A DNA stretch of 33,521 nt, taken from NCBI GenBank assembly GCA_000276965.1, contig AKKQ01000016.1, positions 1 to 33,521 of the forward strand, in the 5' to 3' direction. The translations under genes were made by a program, and so were the position numbers. This document shows positions 1 to 6,934 of the stretch, one piece after another. Position 1 is the first letter of the stretch. Each line of letters begins with the position of its first letter. This stretch comes from Thiovulum sp. ES (GTDB taxonomy: Bacteria > Campylobacterota > Campylobacteria > Campylobacterales > Thiovulaceae). The notes beneath the pieces were generated by a model. It was not told where the DNA came from, did not search any database, and saw nothing but the letters and a program-made list of their open reading frames with translations.

Positions 1-840
1 ATTCACTTTTAAACTAAGTTTGAAATTAGTAACATCCACTCCGATAACTACTGGTTTTGGAATAGAGTAGTCATTTATAGAATGAGACATGACCATTAAG
101 ACAGATTTCAAATGTCTGGAATATGTCATTGTATGGATTTTGTGATACCATGTATTTGACCTATCTCTATTTACTGCAGACATACGACTGTATTCCCCAA
201 ATCCGTAGAACTTATCTAATGAAATATACTGCCCTTTAGATAAGTTCAAATCTATAACTAAGAATAGAGGGACTTCTTCACCCTTATGATTAGCATATGT
301 AGAAGAGGAATTGTAAGCATTTACCTGAACCCATAAAGAATTAGTCTCTTCAATGTATAGTAGCCCTCTATTTAAAGCTAATGTCTGCCACCCTACTGAA
401 TTTCCATTTGTTAATGAAGCTTTATCCACAGTCTCAGATAGATAATCAGTTACAGATGTAGCATACTTATCTCCTGTTAAAGCTAACTTACTTAAGTAAA
501 ATGTTGAAGTTCCGTTTAAAACATACAGATTTCCGTTCTTATCTAAAGCTAAAGAGTTAGAAGCCCCGTTAATACTAGTTGTAGCTGGGGTAGGGATGTT
601 ACTATTCACTCTATCCGCTTTAGTATCAAATAAGGAATAGACTTCTATATGCCCTTTACTGTTTATCATAGAAGCTAGTAAAGAACTTCCTGTATCAAAG
701 GTTACCACATCTGACCGTAGGTATCCTGAGGCTAGTTTGAAAGTATATATCTCTTTCATTGTAGCTTTCTCGATTACTGAGACCCACCCCGTATCCGCTC
801 TTGAAGAAAAGATTACTGACTTGTTTAATTTAGATGCCAT
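1..840 (-). CDS. Probable virion/tail-fibre protein, 3' end beyond the window
   Basis: Reading the minus strand from the ATG at 838-840 gives 280 codons without a stop to the window edge, so the gene is C-terminally incomplete. Its ATG overlaps the stop of the preceding gene (TAATG). The sequence is rich in Ser, Thr, Asn and aromatic residues. Around residues 88-115 it has a segment (NGASNSLALDKNGNLYVLNG) of the kind seen in beta-propeller or NHL-like repeats and in phage receptor-binding proteins. No catalytic motif, signal peptide or membrane segment was seen. Its place after the fibre genes suggests a tail-associated or adhesion protein, but that is inference from context and composition. 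Confidence 0.7.
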   Translation of the reverse strand, partial: MASKLNKSVIFSSRADTGWVSVIEKATMKEIYTFKLASGYLRSDVVTFDTGSSLLASMINSKGHIEVYSLFDTKADRVNSNIPTPATTSINGASNSLALDKNGNLYVLNGTSTFYLSKLALTGDKYATSVTDYLSETVDKASLTNGNSVGWQTLALNRGLLYIEETNSLWVQVNAYNSSSTYANHKGEEVPLFLVIDLNLSKGQYISLDKFYGFGEYSRMSAVNRDRSNTWYHKIHTMTYSRHLKSVLMVMSHSINDYSIPKPVVIGVDVTNFKLSLKVN

Positions 841-1079
841 TATTTAACCTCTGTATATTTCTGTTCAAACTGTTCTTTTGGAACTGTTGTTAGTTTAGAG
901 TTGTCTGAAATTAAATAATCGTTAGGAACTACTGTGATTGTTCTAGTTTCAACTGTATTATCATCCCGAACACTGATTTCTAAAATCTTCTGAGACCTTA
1001 GAATGTCTATAATTTCCTGACTGTTCTTACCTGTATATAACACAGCCTCGACAGGTTCTTTTAAGTTATATTTAGCCAC
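840..1079 (-). CDS. Small protein of unknown function (79 aa)
   Basis: A 79-residue acidic, soluble protein beginning MAKYNLKEPVEAVLYTG. No family was recognised. Its start overlaps the end of the upstream 136-aa gene by 8 nt and its stop overlaps the ATG of the next gene (TAATG), so the three are probably translationally coupled. A Lys/Val/Thr-rich C-terminal half with alternating hydrophobic residues suggests beta structure. It could be a small structural accessory or a chaperone for the large downstream protein; neither is shown by the sequence. Confidence 0.65.
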   Translation of the reverse strand: MAKYNLKEPVEAVLYTGKNSQEIIDILRSQKILEISVRDDNTVETRTITVVPNDYLISDNSKLTTVPKEQFEQKYTEVK

Positions 1080-1482
1080 CAGAAACCTCTTTTAATTGTA
1101 TTGTCTTGTATTTCAAGCTTGGATAGAATATTAAAGAAGAATATTTAGCTAGTATGTAAGCTCTATCCTCTTTAAAGATTAATTGTGTATTTGGATTTTC
1201 TTGACCCAAATGTATTTCAGTATTTGGTATCCTCTGTGTAACTCTAGTGTCCCTGAAAATCAATTTAGTAGTAAATCTATAATTATTTACACTAAGCACA
1301 GAAGAGTTACTAGAAACCCTCTCTGAGTCAATTCTGACACTATCTCTTGACCTTAACTCTATATTAGAATAACTTACTGCATTTCTAGTTATAGAGTCTC
1401 CAGTCCTTTTAGCCTTAGATAACCTACCTGTCTCTTCCTCAGTAACAAAATAAGTATTAGAACCTAGTTTTATTGCCCTCAT
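1072..1482 (-). CDS. Unknown protein (136 aa), probable virion component
   Basis: The ATG at 1480-1482 has a good ribosome binding site (AAAGGA, about 6 nt upstream). The protein is basic and rich in Ser, Arg and Thr, with many short alternating hydrophobic runs as in an all-beta protein, and has no Cys. It is the first gene after the antirepressor and after a hairpin at 1504-1532, and overlaps the next gene by 8 nt. No family was recognised. Its place in a short run ending in a long beta-rich protein suggests a structural role, which is inference only. Confidence 0.65.
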   Translation of the reverse strand: MRAIKLGSNTYFVTEEETGRLSKAKRTGDSITRNAVSYSNIELRSRDSVRIDSERVSSNSSVLSVNNYRFTTKLIFRDTRVTQRIPNTEIHLGQENPNTQLIFKEDRAYILAKYSSLIFYPSLKYKTIQLKEVSGG

Positions 1483-1503
1483 TAGAGTCCTTTATAAGAT
1501 AAG

Positions 1504-1532
1504 CTATATATGATAGAAACTATCATATATAG
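1504..1532 (-). other. Perfect 13-bp hairpin between antirepressor and next gene
   Basis: Arms CTATATATGATAG (1504-1516) and CTATCATATATAG (1520-1532) pair perfectly around an AAA loop. It lies in the 94-nt gap after the antirepressor stop. No U-tract follows on either strand, so it is a poor intrinsic terminator. It may be an operator, an RNA-stabilising hairpin or a processing site. Confidence 0.6.
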
Positions 1533-1576
1533 TCTAAGAATTAAAACTTAGTGTTTAAAGTATAGAAGAGGTTTTG

Positions 1577-2686
1577 TTAGAAATGTTCTTTTAAAAGTTC
1601 AAATAATTGTGTAGATTGTTCCTCAAGAACTGCAATGTCCGTAAATAATCCGTTCTTAGTTAAAGCCTTTCCGCTGTCAATAAGTCTAAGATGTTCCAGC
1701 CCCTCTTTAGTTACTCGAACCCGATTTCCATCATAATATATGAGGTCTTGGTCTAACAACCAATCTAATAAGTCAGCCTTTCTAAACCCCTCTAAATCTA
1801 GTTGGTTAGCTTTCAAGAACTCGGAAGCTGAAATTAAGACCTCCTCTTTCTCTGACACCTCCATATCAATTAAAGATAAGAAGTTAATGTCTGTCTTGTA
1901 AATCCTTTTCATTTGAGTCTGTGCTGAGTGGTATGCCTGATTTCCCTTAATTCCAAATAGTTGGGCATATTGGACTAGACTGACATACAAAAACATATAT
2001 GCCTGAGACTCTGTCTTTGTCATCTGAACACCTGATGTCCGTGTTAAAAATGTCCCTCTCTTTTTAGAGATGTTAGCCAACATATCAAAAACCTCTTTAG
2101 TTCTGTCTTGTGTTAGTTCCGCAATCTCCTTATAAAACTCATCAGCCCAAACTGCTAATCTACTGTTAAATCCTTTTAAACGCCCCTCTACCTCTGTTGA
2201 AAGTTTATCTGTAAAAGTATCCAATCTATTAGACACATCTTGACTTAACCGTCCAAAACTCTCTGTTAATCTATACGATAAATCTTCAATCTGTTTGGAC
2301 TGAGTGGAAATAATCTGATTTAACTGCTCTTTCTGATTGTTGATAAGGTCTTTATCTACCTGAATATAATAAAGTCTAATGTAAAACCCTCTTTCTGTCT
2401 TACTAGACATCCCCAAATGTTTTACTGTATCTAATGTTCCGTAGTATTCCTTAGAAGCTCCTCTGTATTTTGTTGCCTTAACATCTATTACCCAGTAATC
2501 AAAGCCTTCCTGAAATCCATATGCTTCAATCTGTCTCTGAATCCACTGAGAAAATCTATCCTTGATTTCTAACCATTTATGCAAATCTCTAAGATTTACT
2601 AGTTCCTCTGTTACATTTACTGGAGACTTCATAGAACTTAAAGTTCCTTTAATCTCCTGTCTCACTTCTTCCGTTAAAACTAACAT
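1577..2686 (-). CDS. AntA-type phage antirepressor protein
   Basis: This 369-residue protein starts at an ATG preceded by AAAAGGTAG. Residues about 25-115 match the AntA/AntB antirepressor pattern: NLRDLHKWLEIKDRFSQWI, then QIEAYGFQEGFDYWV, then TLDTVKHLGMSSKTERG and an IRLYYIQVDK end. In this family the end is typically LDTAKELAM...RxYFIxxEK. A coiled coil (about 117-205) follows, then a helical region, then a C-terminal winged-helix-like stretch (FRKADLLDWLLDQDLIYYDG, about 299-318). Family members inactivate repressors and switch phage gene expression; that role here is inferred. It stands alone after a roughly 950-nt control region full of repeats and palindromes, which could contain its own operators. 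A regulatory gene placed among tail-fibre genes is unusual. Confidence 0.8.
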   Translation of the reverse strand: MLVLTEEVRQEIKGTLSSMKSPVNVTEELVNLRDLHKWLEIKDRFSQWIQRQIEAYGFQEGFDYWVIDVKATKYRGASKEYYGTLDTVKHLGMSSKTERGFYIRLYYIQVDKDLINNQKEQLNQIISTQSKQIEDLSYRLTESFGRLSQDVSNRLDTFTDKLSTEVEGRLKGFNSRLAVWADEFYKEIAELTQDRTKEVFDMLANISKKRGTFLTRTSGVQMTKTESQAYMFLYVSLVQYAQLFGIKGNQAYHSAQTQMKRIYKTDINFLSLIDMEVSEKEEVLISASEFLKANQLDLEGFRKADLLDWLLDQDLIYYDGNRVRVTKEGLEHLRLIDSGKALTKNGLFTDIAVLEEQSTQLFELLKEHF

Positions 2687-2708
2687 TTTCTACCTTTTAT
2701 GTTGTTTA

Positions 2709-2862
2709 TTTACTTGGTTTTCCACTATATAGTTACTGTTTTGTTAGACCCTCTTCCCAAATTGGGAAGAGCTAACTTTACTTGGTTTTCCACTATATAG
2801 TTACTGTTTTGTTAGACCCTCTTCCCAAATTGGGAAGAGCTAACTTTACTTGGTTTTTCCAC
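2709..2862. repeat. 68-bp direct tandem repeat (two full copies plus 18-nt fragment)
   Basis: Two identical 68-bp units (2709-2776 and 2777-2844) are followed by a partial third beginning TTTACTTGGTTTTTCCAC (2845-2862, one T longer). Each unit holds a 10-bp palindrome ACTATATAGT (2724-2733, 2792-2801) and a 21-bp inverted repeat with 10-bp arms CTCTTCCCAA and TTGGGAAGAG (2751-2771, 2819-2839). The array ends 23 nt upstream of the antirepressor start. This suggests iterated protein-binding sites for its regulation. Confidence 0.85.
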
Positions 2863-2996
2863 AAACTTAAGATTAGTTCTTAACTAGGAATTACCAACAT
2901 CTTTCGCCTTATAATTTACTTTAGAATTCATGAAAAAGAGGATTTATTTTTTTTTTGAAGAACTGCAAGATTCATGAAGAACTAAATCCCTTTTTC

Positions 2997-3101
2997 AAAT
3001 GAATTCATATAGACCTTACTTAAATCTTAAAAACCCGTCCTTAACAGACGGGAGAGATTTAACTCTTCATAGGCTCTTGCAAAGCCTATATGAATTCATT
3101 T
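2997..3101 (-). other. Nested inverted-repeat element with alternative stems
   Basis: Outer 16-bp perfect arms at 2997-3012 and 3086-3101 enclose an 8-bp stem (TTAAATCT 3020-3027 with AGATTTAA 3055-3062). Inside that is a GC-rich terminator hairpin (3034-3052). A further hairpin, ATAGGCT (3069-3075) with AGCCTAT (3083-3089), shares bases with the outer 3' arm, so the two stems compete. The shape resembles a structured RNA or conformational switch around a terminator. No known riboswitch, ribozyme or tRNA core was recognised. Confidence 0.6.
3029..3052 (-). terminator. Intrinsic terminator, minus strand
   Basis: On the minus strand the stem CCCGTC/GACGGG with a 7-nt loop is followed directly by TTTTT. 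It would stop transcripts arriving from the tail-fibre genes before the antirepressor. The GC-only stem in AT-rich DNA plus the U-tract make this the clearest terminator in the window. Confidence 0.7.
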
Positions 3102-3181
3102 TCTGATAACTTAACAACAACTTTTATTTCCGTATTATACACTTCTATTACTTAAATTAAAATTAACCCTGTTATAAGAAA

Positions 3182-3211
3182 ACTAAATCGTTCAAATTTG
3201 AACGATTTAGT
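3182..3211. promoter_or_regulatory. 30-bp perfect palindrome, operator candidate
   Basis: The site is fully self-complementary: half-site ACTAAATCGTTCAAA followed by its exact reverse complement. The same 15-nt half-site recurs at 3249-3263. The minus strand continues with TTTTCTT after the hairpin, so it could also act as a weak terminator. The perfect symmetry, repeated half-site and related palindromes nearby favour a dimeric DNA-binding protein. Confidence 0.6.
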
Positions 3212-3248
3212 CCCTCTCTTTTTCTCTTAATAAGATAGGATATTTAAA

Positions 3249-3263
3249 ACTAAATCGTTCAAA
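3249..3263 (+). promoter_or_regulatory. Repeated half-site of the 30-bp palindrome
   Basis: ACTAAATCGTTCAAA is identical to the left half of the palindrome at 3182-3211, 67 bp away, but lacks the mirrored half. The exact repetition argues for a protein-recognition sequence rather than a chance hairpin. Confidence 0.5.
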
Positions 3264-3307
3264 ACTCTCTGGTAATACTGTCAGCCTCTCTAACTGACTT
3301 TTTACAT

Positions 3308-3420
3308 CTATTGACCACCTTTCAATTTTGAACGGTGTTAGAACTACTTATATATTAAGGAATAGTCTTGGTATTTCTATTGACCAGTGGTCAATTTTGA
3401 CCAGTGTTAGAACTACTTAA
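3308..3420. repeat. Diverged 69-bp tandem pair carrying palindromic sites
   Basis: CTATTGACCA recurs at 3308 and 3377 and GTTAGAACTACTTA at 3337-3350 and 3406-3419, giving a 69-bp period. At the same place copy 1 has TTCAATTTTGAA (3321-3332) and copy 2 has TGGTCAATTTTGACCA (3388-3403). Both arms changed together, so symmetry is kept while sequence diverges. Copy 2 also has TGACCAGTGGTCA (3381-3393), and TGACCAG recurs at 3487. These look like related operators. Confidence 0.6.
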
Positions 3421-3553
3421 ATGTTAAGAGTAGAATGTATTTAATATATCAGAATAGTCCAGTGTTTTATAGATATAGTATAGAAATGACCAGCTCTGTA
3501 TAGATATGACAAATAATTTTACGATTCACCTGTTTTTATAAGGGTTCTATGTC

Positions 3554-3636
3554 AATCTATTTGTCGTTATGGAAAAGCCTTAAAGGAAAAGGCTTAGGAT
3601 TTTTTATGATAGGATATCCTATGTATCAAATAGATT
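3554..3636. terminator. Hairpin cluster at the end of the fibre operon
   Basis: Outer arms AATCTATTTG (3554-3563) and CAAATAGATT (3627-3636) enclose a hairpin AAGCCTT/AAGGCTT (3575-3581, 3589-3595) and a 14-bp palindrome ATAGGATATCCTAT. The outer arm overlaps the stop codon of the fibre gene. The central hairpin has a short T-run on the minus strand and a T6 run slightly downstream on the plus strand, so it may terminate in either direction. Strength is uncertain. Confidence 0.45.
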
Positions 3637-4573
3637 AGATAGGTTTCCAGTAAGGCTGTCCCTCATGTTCAATTGGTAGATATGTGGTATCTGAGTATTG
3701 CTCATAGTATTGGACTCCTGACTCTATCTGCTCCTTAGTTGGTAAGCCTTCAAACTTCTGAACTGTTACTGGAAAGCCTGAGGTTCTTAAAGCCTCTTCC
3801 AGCCCCTCTATGTAAGAGATTGGTTGAGATGTTTCAGGGAAGATAACAGTATCTGTAAGTTTAGCATCGCTTGGAACATCTTTTTTAACTGTATGACCAT
3901 TAACTGTTGTAGCATTTATAGATAGCATATTCAATTCAGAAACTGTCTGGTCTCTAGTAGCATTAGCCTCTATTCCGTCTAGTTTCAGTCTATCTTCCTT
4001 AGTAAAGTTCATAGTAGATAAGCTCTTACCCTCCTGTTTAGTTACTTTACTAAATAGCTTAGTATCCATTTGAGGTTTAGTATAGACATCTGCTATATTG
4101 ACCTTACTATATAGCATTTTAGAAATCTCTGCTCTAGTAGGTCTATCTGTAATAAGAGAGGAAAGAGACTCCTGATTACTATCTGTTAAAGATGATTTTA
4201 ATGAGTCAAGTAAAGATAAGGTATTATCTAGTTCGTCAGACTCTTTTAAAGTATTTAGTTCATTACTAATCTTCAATATGTTAGAAGATAGTTCTGAGAT
4301 ACTAAATTCATGAGTAGAGCTATCTACAAAGGTATTAGACTTGTTCGATAGCTCTGACAAAGAGTCTTGTATTGTTTCTGTTTTCTTTTGAATTTCTACG
4401 ATAGATTTGTCTAATGTTGAGAACTTAGAGTCCATATAGGTTCTATGATTTTCAATAAGTCTTGATAGATATTCTATGTTCTGATTAAATCTGTCTGCAC
4501 TTGCTATCTGACCTGACTGCCAGAGGAAGATTTCCCCTGAGTCAATAGCCTCTTTATAAGAGAACTTTTCCAT
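3635..4573 (-). CDS. Tail fibre / receptor-binding protein
   Basis: This is a 312-residue protein. Residues about 30-150 are coiled coil with many Ser and Leu. Around residues 185-240 it has the fibre motif TKEDRLKLDGIEANATRDQT, then NATTVNGHTVKKDVPSDAKLTDT, which recurs in phage tail fibres and host-specificity proteins. The C-terminus (YEQYSDTTYLPIEHEGQPYWKPI) is short and aromatic. It is the last gene of the long tail operon, before the hairpin cluster. No strong Shine-Dalgarno sequence precedes the ATG, and a 7-bp hairpin (4581-4599) sits just upstream, so translation may be coupled to the previous gene or controlled. A role in host recognition is inferred from the family motif. Confidence 0.75.
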   Translation of the reverse strand: MEKFSYKEAIDSGEIFLWQSGQIASADRFNQNIEYLSRLIENHRTYMDSKFSTLDKSIVEIQKKTETIQDSLSELSNKSNTFVDSSTHEFSISELSSNILKISNELNTLKESDELDNTLSLLDSLKSSLTDSNQESLSSLITDRPTRAEISKMLYSKVNIADVYTKPQMDTKLFSKVTKQEGKSLSTMNFTKEDRLKLDGIEANATRDQTVSELNMLSINATTVNGHTVKKDVPSDAKLTDTVIFPETSQPISYIEGLEEALRTSGFPVTVQKFEGLPTKEQIESGVQYYEQYSDTTYLPIEHEGQPYWKPI

Positions 4574-4580
4574 AGATTTA

Positions 4581-4599
4581 GACTCTAGGACTTAGAGTC
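4581..4599 (-). promoter_or_regulatory. Hairpin spanning the stop/start junction of two fibre genes
   Basis: GACTCTA (4581-4587) pairs with TAGAGTC (4593-4599). The hairpin includes the TAG stop of the upstream fibre gene and ends 8 nt before the ATG of the next one, where a ribosome binding site would be expected. Ribosomes finishing the first gene would open it, a typical arrangement for translational coupling. Confidence 0.4.
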
Positions 4600-5703
4600 G
4601 TCTCCCACAATATTATTATCTGTTCCGATTCCGTCATCCATAAATGACCCACTTAGAGTAGAGACACCGAATGACATTGGTGTCTTCTTGTTATGTTTGA
4701 TAGTTACCGAGACTTTTAGAGGCTCTAAAGAACAATCAATGACTTGAGGAACGATATGAACTCCTTTGCTTCTAGCTAGAATTACGAAGCCCTCCTCTGT
4801 TTTAGATGTAATATCTACTTGAGCTTGTGGGTTACCGATAACTGTTAAATCAATAGAGTAGTCATAGGCATTTAAGAATTCCCCGAAGCCCTCTACAGCC
4901 ATATTGAAGTTATAAGTTCCTGTTGAAGAGTTAATAGCAACTTCTTTACCATAAACTCTATTCATTGTATTTAGCTCATCAATTGCCGCATCGATAGATT
5001 TTAAAGCTTGTAGGTCTGTTCCTCTTAAAGTATCAATTAAAGCATTGACCTGTTGAATTCTCTGAGAAGCTTCACTATCTGTTTTATAGATGTCATCTAA
5101 AGCTGAAATTTTAGATTGAGCATCGTCTGCGACTTGTTTAACTTTCAACATGTTATTATGTAAAAGACCTACAACTCTGTTAATTTCAGAGGCTGTGTTC
5201 TCTGACTGTTCTGCATTCTTAGTTCTAATAACTGCTAGTTGAGTATTTAAACCTGAGATAAGCCCATCAAATGAACTTTGCAGATTAGACTTATTAGTAT
5301 CTGCCTCTGTTCTCAATTCTGTTAGTCTGTTATTCACTGAAGAAACTAAATCGGTAAAAGCCTTATCTGTATCTGTTCTTAAGTTAGCAACAGAACTTTT
5401 AATTTTATCCGAAAAATCTATTAGAACTGTATTAACATTATTAGTTAATGTATCAACATTTTTATTTAACCCGTCTTCTGTGGAGGGGTCAGAAGGCTTT
5501 ATCTTTGTGTAAGTTATAGTAGATAAAGTATCCATAGCAATCTCTCTAATAGTATTAGAAGAAACTGATTTAGCTTTATTATCTGTTGTGATAGTAACTC
5601 GATCTAAGTCTAAAGGAGCTGGAGATATTATACTCTCAGCAGAAGAAGGAGCAATCTCTGATAGATTTATTGTAGTTAAGGTTTCTAACTCTTCTTTAGT
5701 CAT
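4585..5703 (-). CDS. Coiled-coil tail fibre protein
   Basis: A 372-residue protein. Residues about 1-65 are Thr/Ser-rich, about 70-245 form long heptad-rich coiled coil (for example TLTNNVNTVLIDFSDKIKS), and the last 120 residues are predicted beta. Trimeric phage fibres have this shape: a shaft of coiled coil with a globular tip. It ends in TAG and is followed by a hairpin and the next fibre gene, so the two probably assemble together. No enzymatic motif is visible. The exact partner and position in the tail are not shown. Confidence 0.7.
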   Translation of the reverse strand: MTKEELETLTTINLSEIAPSSAESIISPAPLDLDRVTITTDNKAKSVSSNTIREIAMDTLSTITYTKIKPSDPSTEDGLNKNVDTLTNNVNTVLIDFSDKIKSSVANLRTDTDKAFTDLVSSVNNRLTELRTEADTNKSNLQSSFDGLISGLNTQLAVIRTKNAEQSENTASEINRVVGLLHNNMLKVKQVADDAQSKISALDDIYKTDSEASQRIQQVNALIDTLRGTDLQALKSIDAAIDELNTMNRVYGKEVAINSSTGTYNFNMAVEGFGEFLNAYDYSIDLTVIGNPQAQVDITSKTEEGFVILARSKGVHIVPQVIDCSLEPLKVSVTIKHNKKTPMSFGVSTLSGSFMDDGIGTDNNIVGDDSKS

Positions 5704-5726
5704 AAAGAACCTTTATAATGTATATT

Positions 5727-5930
5727 CTAGTGCCAAATAATAAGACCTTTATCAGCTAGACTTTTGATTAAAGATTTTAAATTGTTATCCAATAGTTTAA
5801 AAGGTTTAGATAAAGAATCATCACTTATAACCATGCCTTCTGTATAAATCTCTTTTAATGGCTCTACCTTTATAGGCTCAAAACTTAGCTTTGTAGTCTT
5901 AGTAGTTAATCTATGTTTTATTCTAGTCAT
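5727..5930 (-). CDS. Small protein of unknown function (67 aa)
   Basis: A 67-residue basic protein starting MTRIKHRLTTKTTKLSFEP, lying between the hydrolase and the coiled-coil fibre. It has a Pro/Lys-rich N-terminal half and a helical C-terminal half (LDNNLKSLIKSLADKGLIIWH). No family was recognised. Its size and place suggest a small fibre accessory or assembly factor, by context only. Confidence 0.55.
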   Translation of the reverse strand: MTRIKHRLTTKTTKLSFEPIKVEPLKEIYTEGMVISDDSLSKPFKLLDNNLKSLIKSLADKGLIIWH

Positions 5931-5969
5931 TATACAGTCCTTTCACAATATCAGACCTATACCTGAGAC

Positions 5970-6515
5970 TCATTTAGAGCCATTATGAGCCACTTTTAGC
6001 TCTATTCCCTCTATTTCTACCATAGCTTTATATAAATCCACTGGGGACATTTTATGAGGTTGATATATTTGCAATTCTGGAAAACTCATTATCTGCAATA
6101 GTTTAAGAGTTATTTCCGAACAAAACCATCTGTCTGTATGATTAGCTCCTAAAGGTATGAACTGTGTCCCGAATATCCCTATCCAGTCGTAATTAGAACC
6201 CTTTATCTGCTCAGCAAAACTCTCCGCCGCTTGTTCCATAATCTTCGGAACTCTCAATTCAATAGTGTCGATGAGGTGTTCTTGGTCTCTTATATCTTCG
6301 TAGGGCTTAAAAATTATAGTGTCGTTATGCTTATCGCTATGCCCAAAGACACGACCGTTAGAGAACTGCAACTCCACATGAGTGTAATCATGAGGAGCTT
6401 TCGCTCCTGTCCATAACTTAATAGCCTTAGAGGTAAGAGTGTTAGAGGTTCTAAAAAATAGAACCTTTACGGTTACCTTGCCTAATTGACTAAAGTGTTG
6501 TTTATGTGTCAGCAT
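5970..6515 (-). CDS. Permuted papain-fold (YiiX/NlpC-P60-like) hydrolase
   Basis: A 181-residue soluble protein with the signature of circularly permuted papain-fold amidases/peptidases: HVELQF with His46 and Glu48, a GHS turn (58-60), SNYDWIGIFG (107-116), then WFCSE with the candidate nucleophile Cys132. Enzymes of this superfamily cleave amide or ester bonds in cell-wall peptides, lipids or modified proteins. Here it could open peptidoglycan during infection or process a fibre or cell-surface substrate. There is no signal peptide or membrane segment. It overlaps the DUF4376-like gene by 14 nt, lacks an obvious ribosome binding site and is probably translationally coupled. The fold assignment is moderately firm; the substrate is unknown. 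Confidence 0.7.
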   Translation of the reverse strand: MLTHKQHFSQLGKVTVKVLFFRTSNTLTSKAIKLWTGAKAPHDYTHVELQFSNGRVFGHSDKHNDTIIFKPYEDIRDQEHLIDTIELRVPKIMEQAAESFAEQIKGSNYDWIGIFGTQFIPLGANHTDRWFCSEITLKLLQIMSFPELQIYQPHKMSPVDLYKAMVEIEGIELKVAHNGSK

Positions 6516-6921
6516 TGCTTAATAAAATTTGCTTCTTTTTAGCATATTCCATAAAGATTTCCGTCTGTTTCTGACCTGCTTCTTTTAAGACTTCTAATAA
6601 CTGACCTTTAGTAACTGTTTGAAGATTACCCTCCGAGTCAATCCACTTAGTCTCTGATGTAAGTTCTGAAAGACCTATTACAGCTCTTGAAATTCTCTCC
6701 TGAGAGACCTCATCTCCGTTTAGATTGATAGATGTATCTGGAAGAGTTACTAAGATGTTACTTACCTCTGTATCTCTAGCCCTTTTAAGTTTAGAAAATT
6801 CAAAAGTATCAGCTCCTGATAAAGTCTCATTTAATAAATCGTCTATAGACTCTTTAGTTTCAGGAGTGTAGTCTCCAGAATTTAAGAACTCTGTCTCTGT
6901 GTCATTTAATGTTTCTACCAT
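6502..6921 (-). CDS. DUF4376-like tail-fibre-associated protein
   Basis: A 139-residue acidic protein. Residues about 65-130 (LNGDEVSQERISRAVIGLSE, then TKWIDSEGNLQTVTKGQLLEVL and a helical end) resemble DUF4376, found at the ends of phage tail fibres and fibre-assembly proteins. It lies between a large adhesin-like protein and the papain-fold hydrolase. It may be a fibre-assembly chaperone or a capping subunit. The assignment rests on pattern memory, not a search. The first 60 residues are low-complexity, Thr/Glu/Ser-rich and probably flexible. Confidence 0.6.
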   Translation of the reverse strand: MVETLNDTETEFLNSGDYTPETKESIDDLLNETLSGADTFEFSKLKRARDTEVSNILVTLPDTSINLNGDEVSQERISRAVIGLSELTSETKWIDSEGNLQTVTKGQLLEVLKEAGQKQTEIFMEYAKKKQILLSNADT

Positions 6922-6934
6922 GTTTCACCTTTTA

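Larger units (their letters stand above)
2687..3634. other. Long intergenic control region (about 950 nt, no gene)
   Basis: I see no plausible coding sequence on either strand. From the fibre-gene side towards the antirepressor it holds: a terminator-like hairpin cluster (3554-3636); a diverged 69-bp tandem repeat with TTGACC/TTGAAC palindromes (3308-3420); a palindrome half-site (3249-3263); a 30-bp perfect palindrome (3182-3211); a 105-nt nested inverted repeat containing a clear minus-strand terminator (2997-3101); an AT-rich spacer with repeated GAAGAACT and TTCATGAA words; and the 68-bp tandem repeats. No convincing -35/-10 promoter pair was found by eye. Confidence 0.75.

Noticed and set aside
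2997-3101. tRNA or hammerhead-type ribozyme
   Set aside because: The stems do not form a cloverleaf, and no T-loop, CCA end or hammerhead core (CTGATGA/GAAA) was found.
2709-3420. CRISPR array
   Set aside because: The repeats are 68-69 bp contiguous tandem units without unique spacers of constant length, and no cas gene is present.
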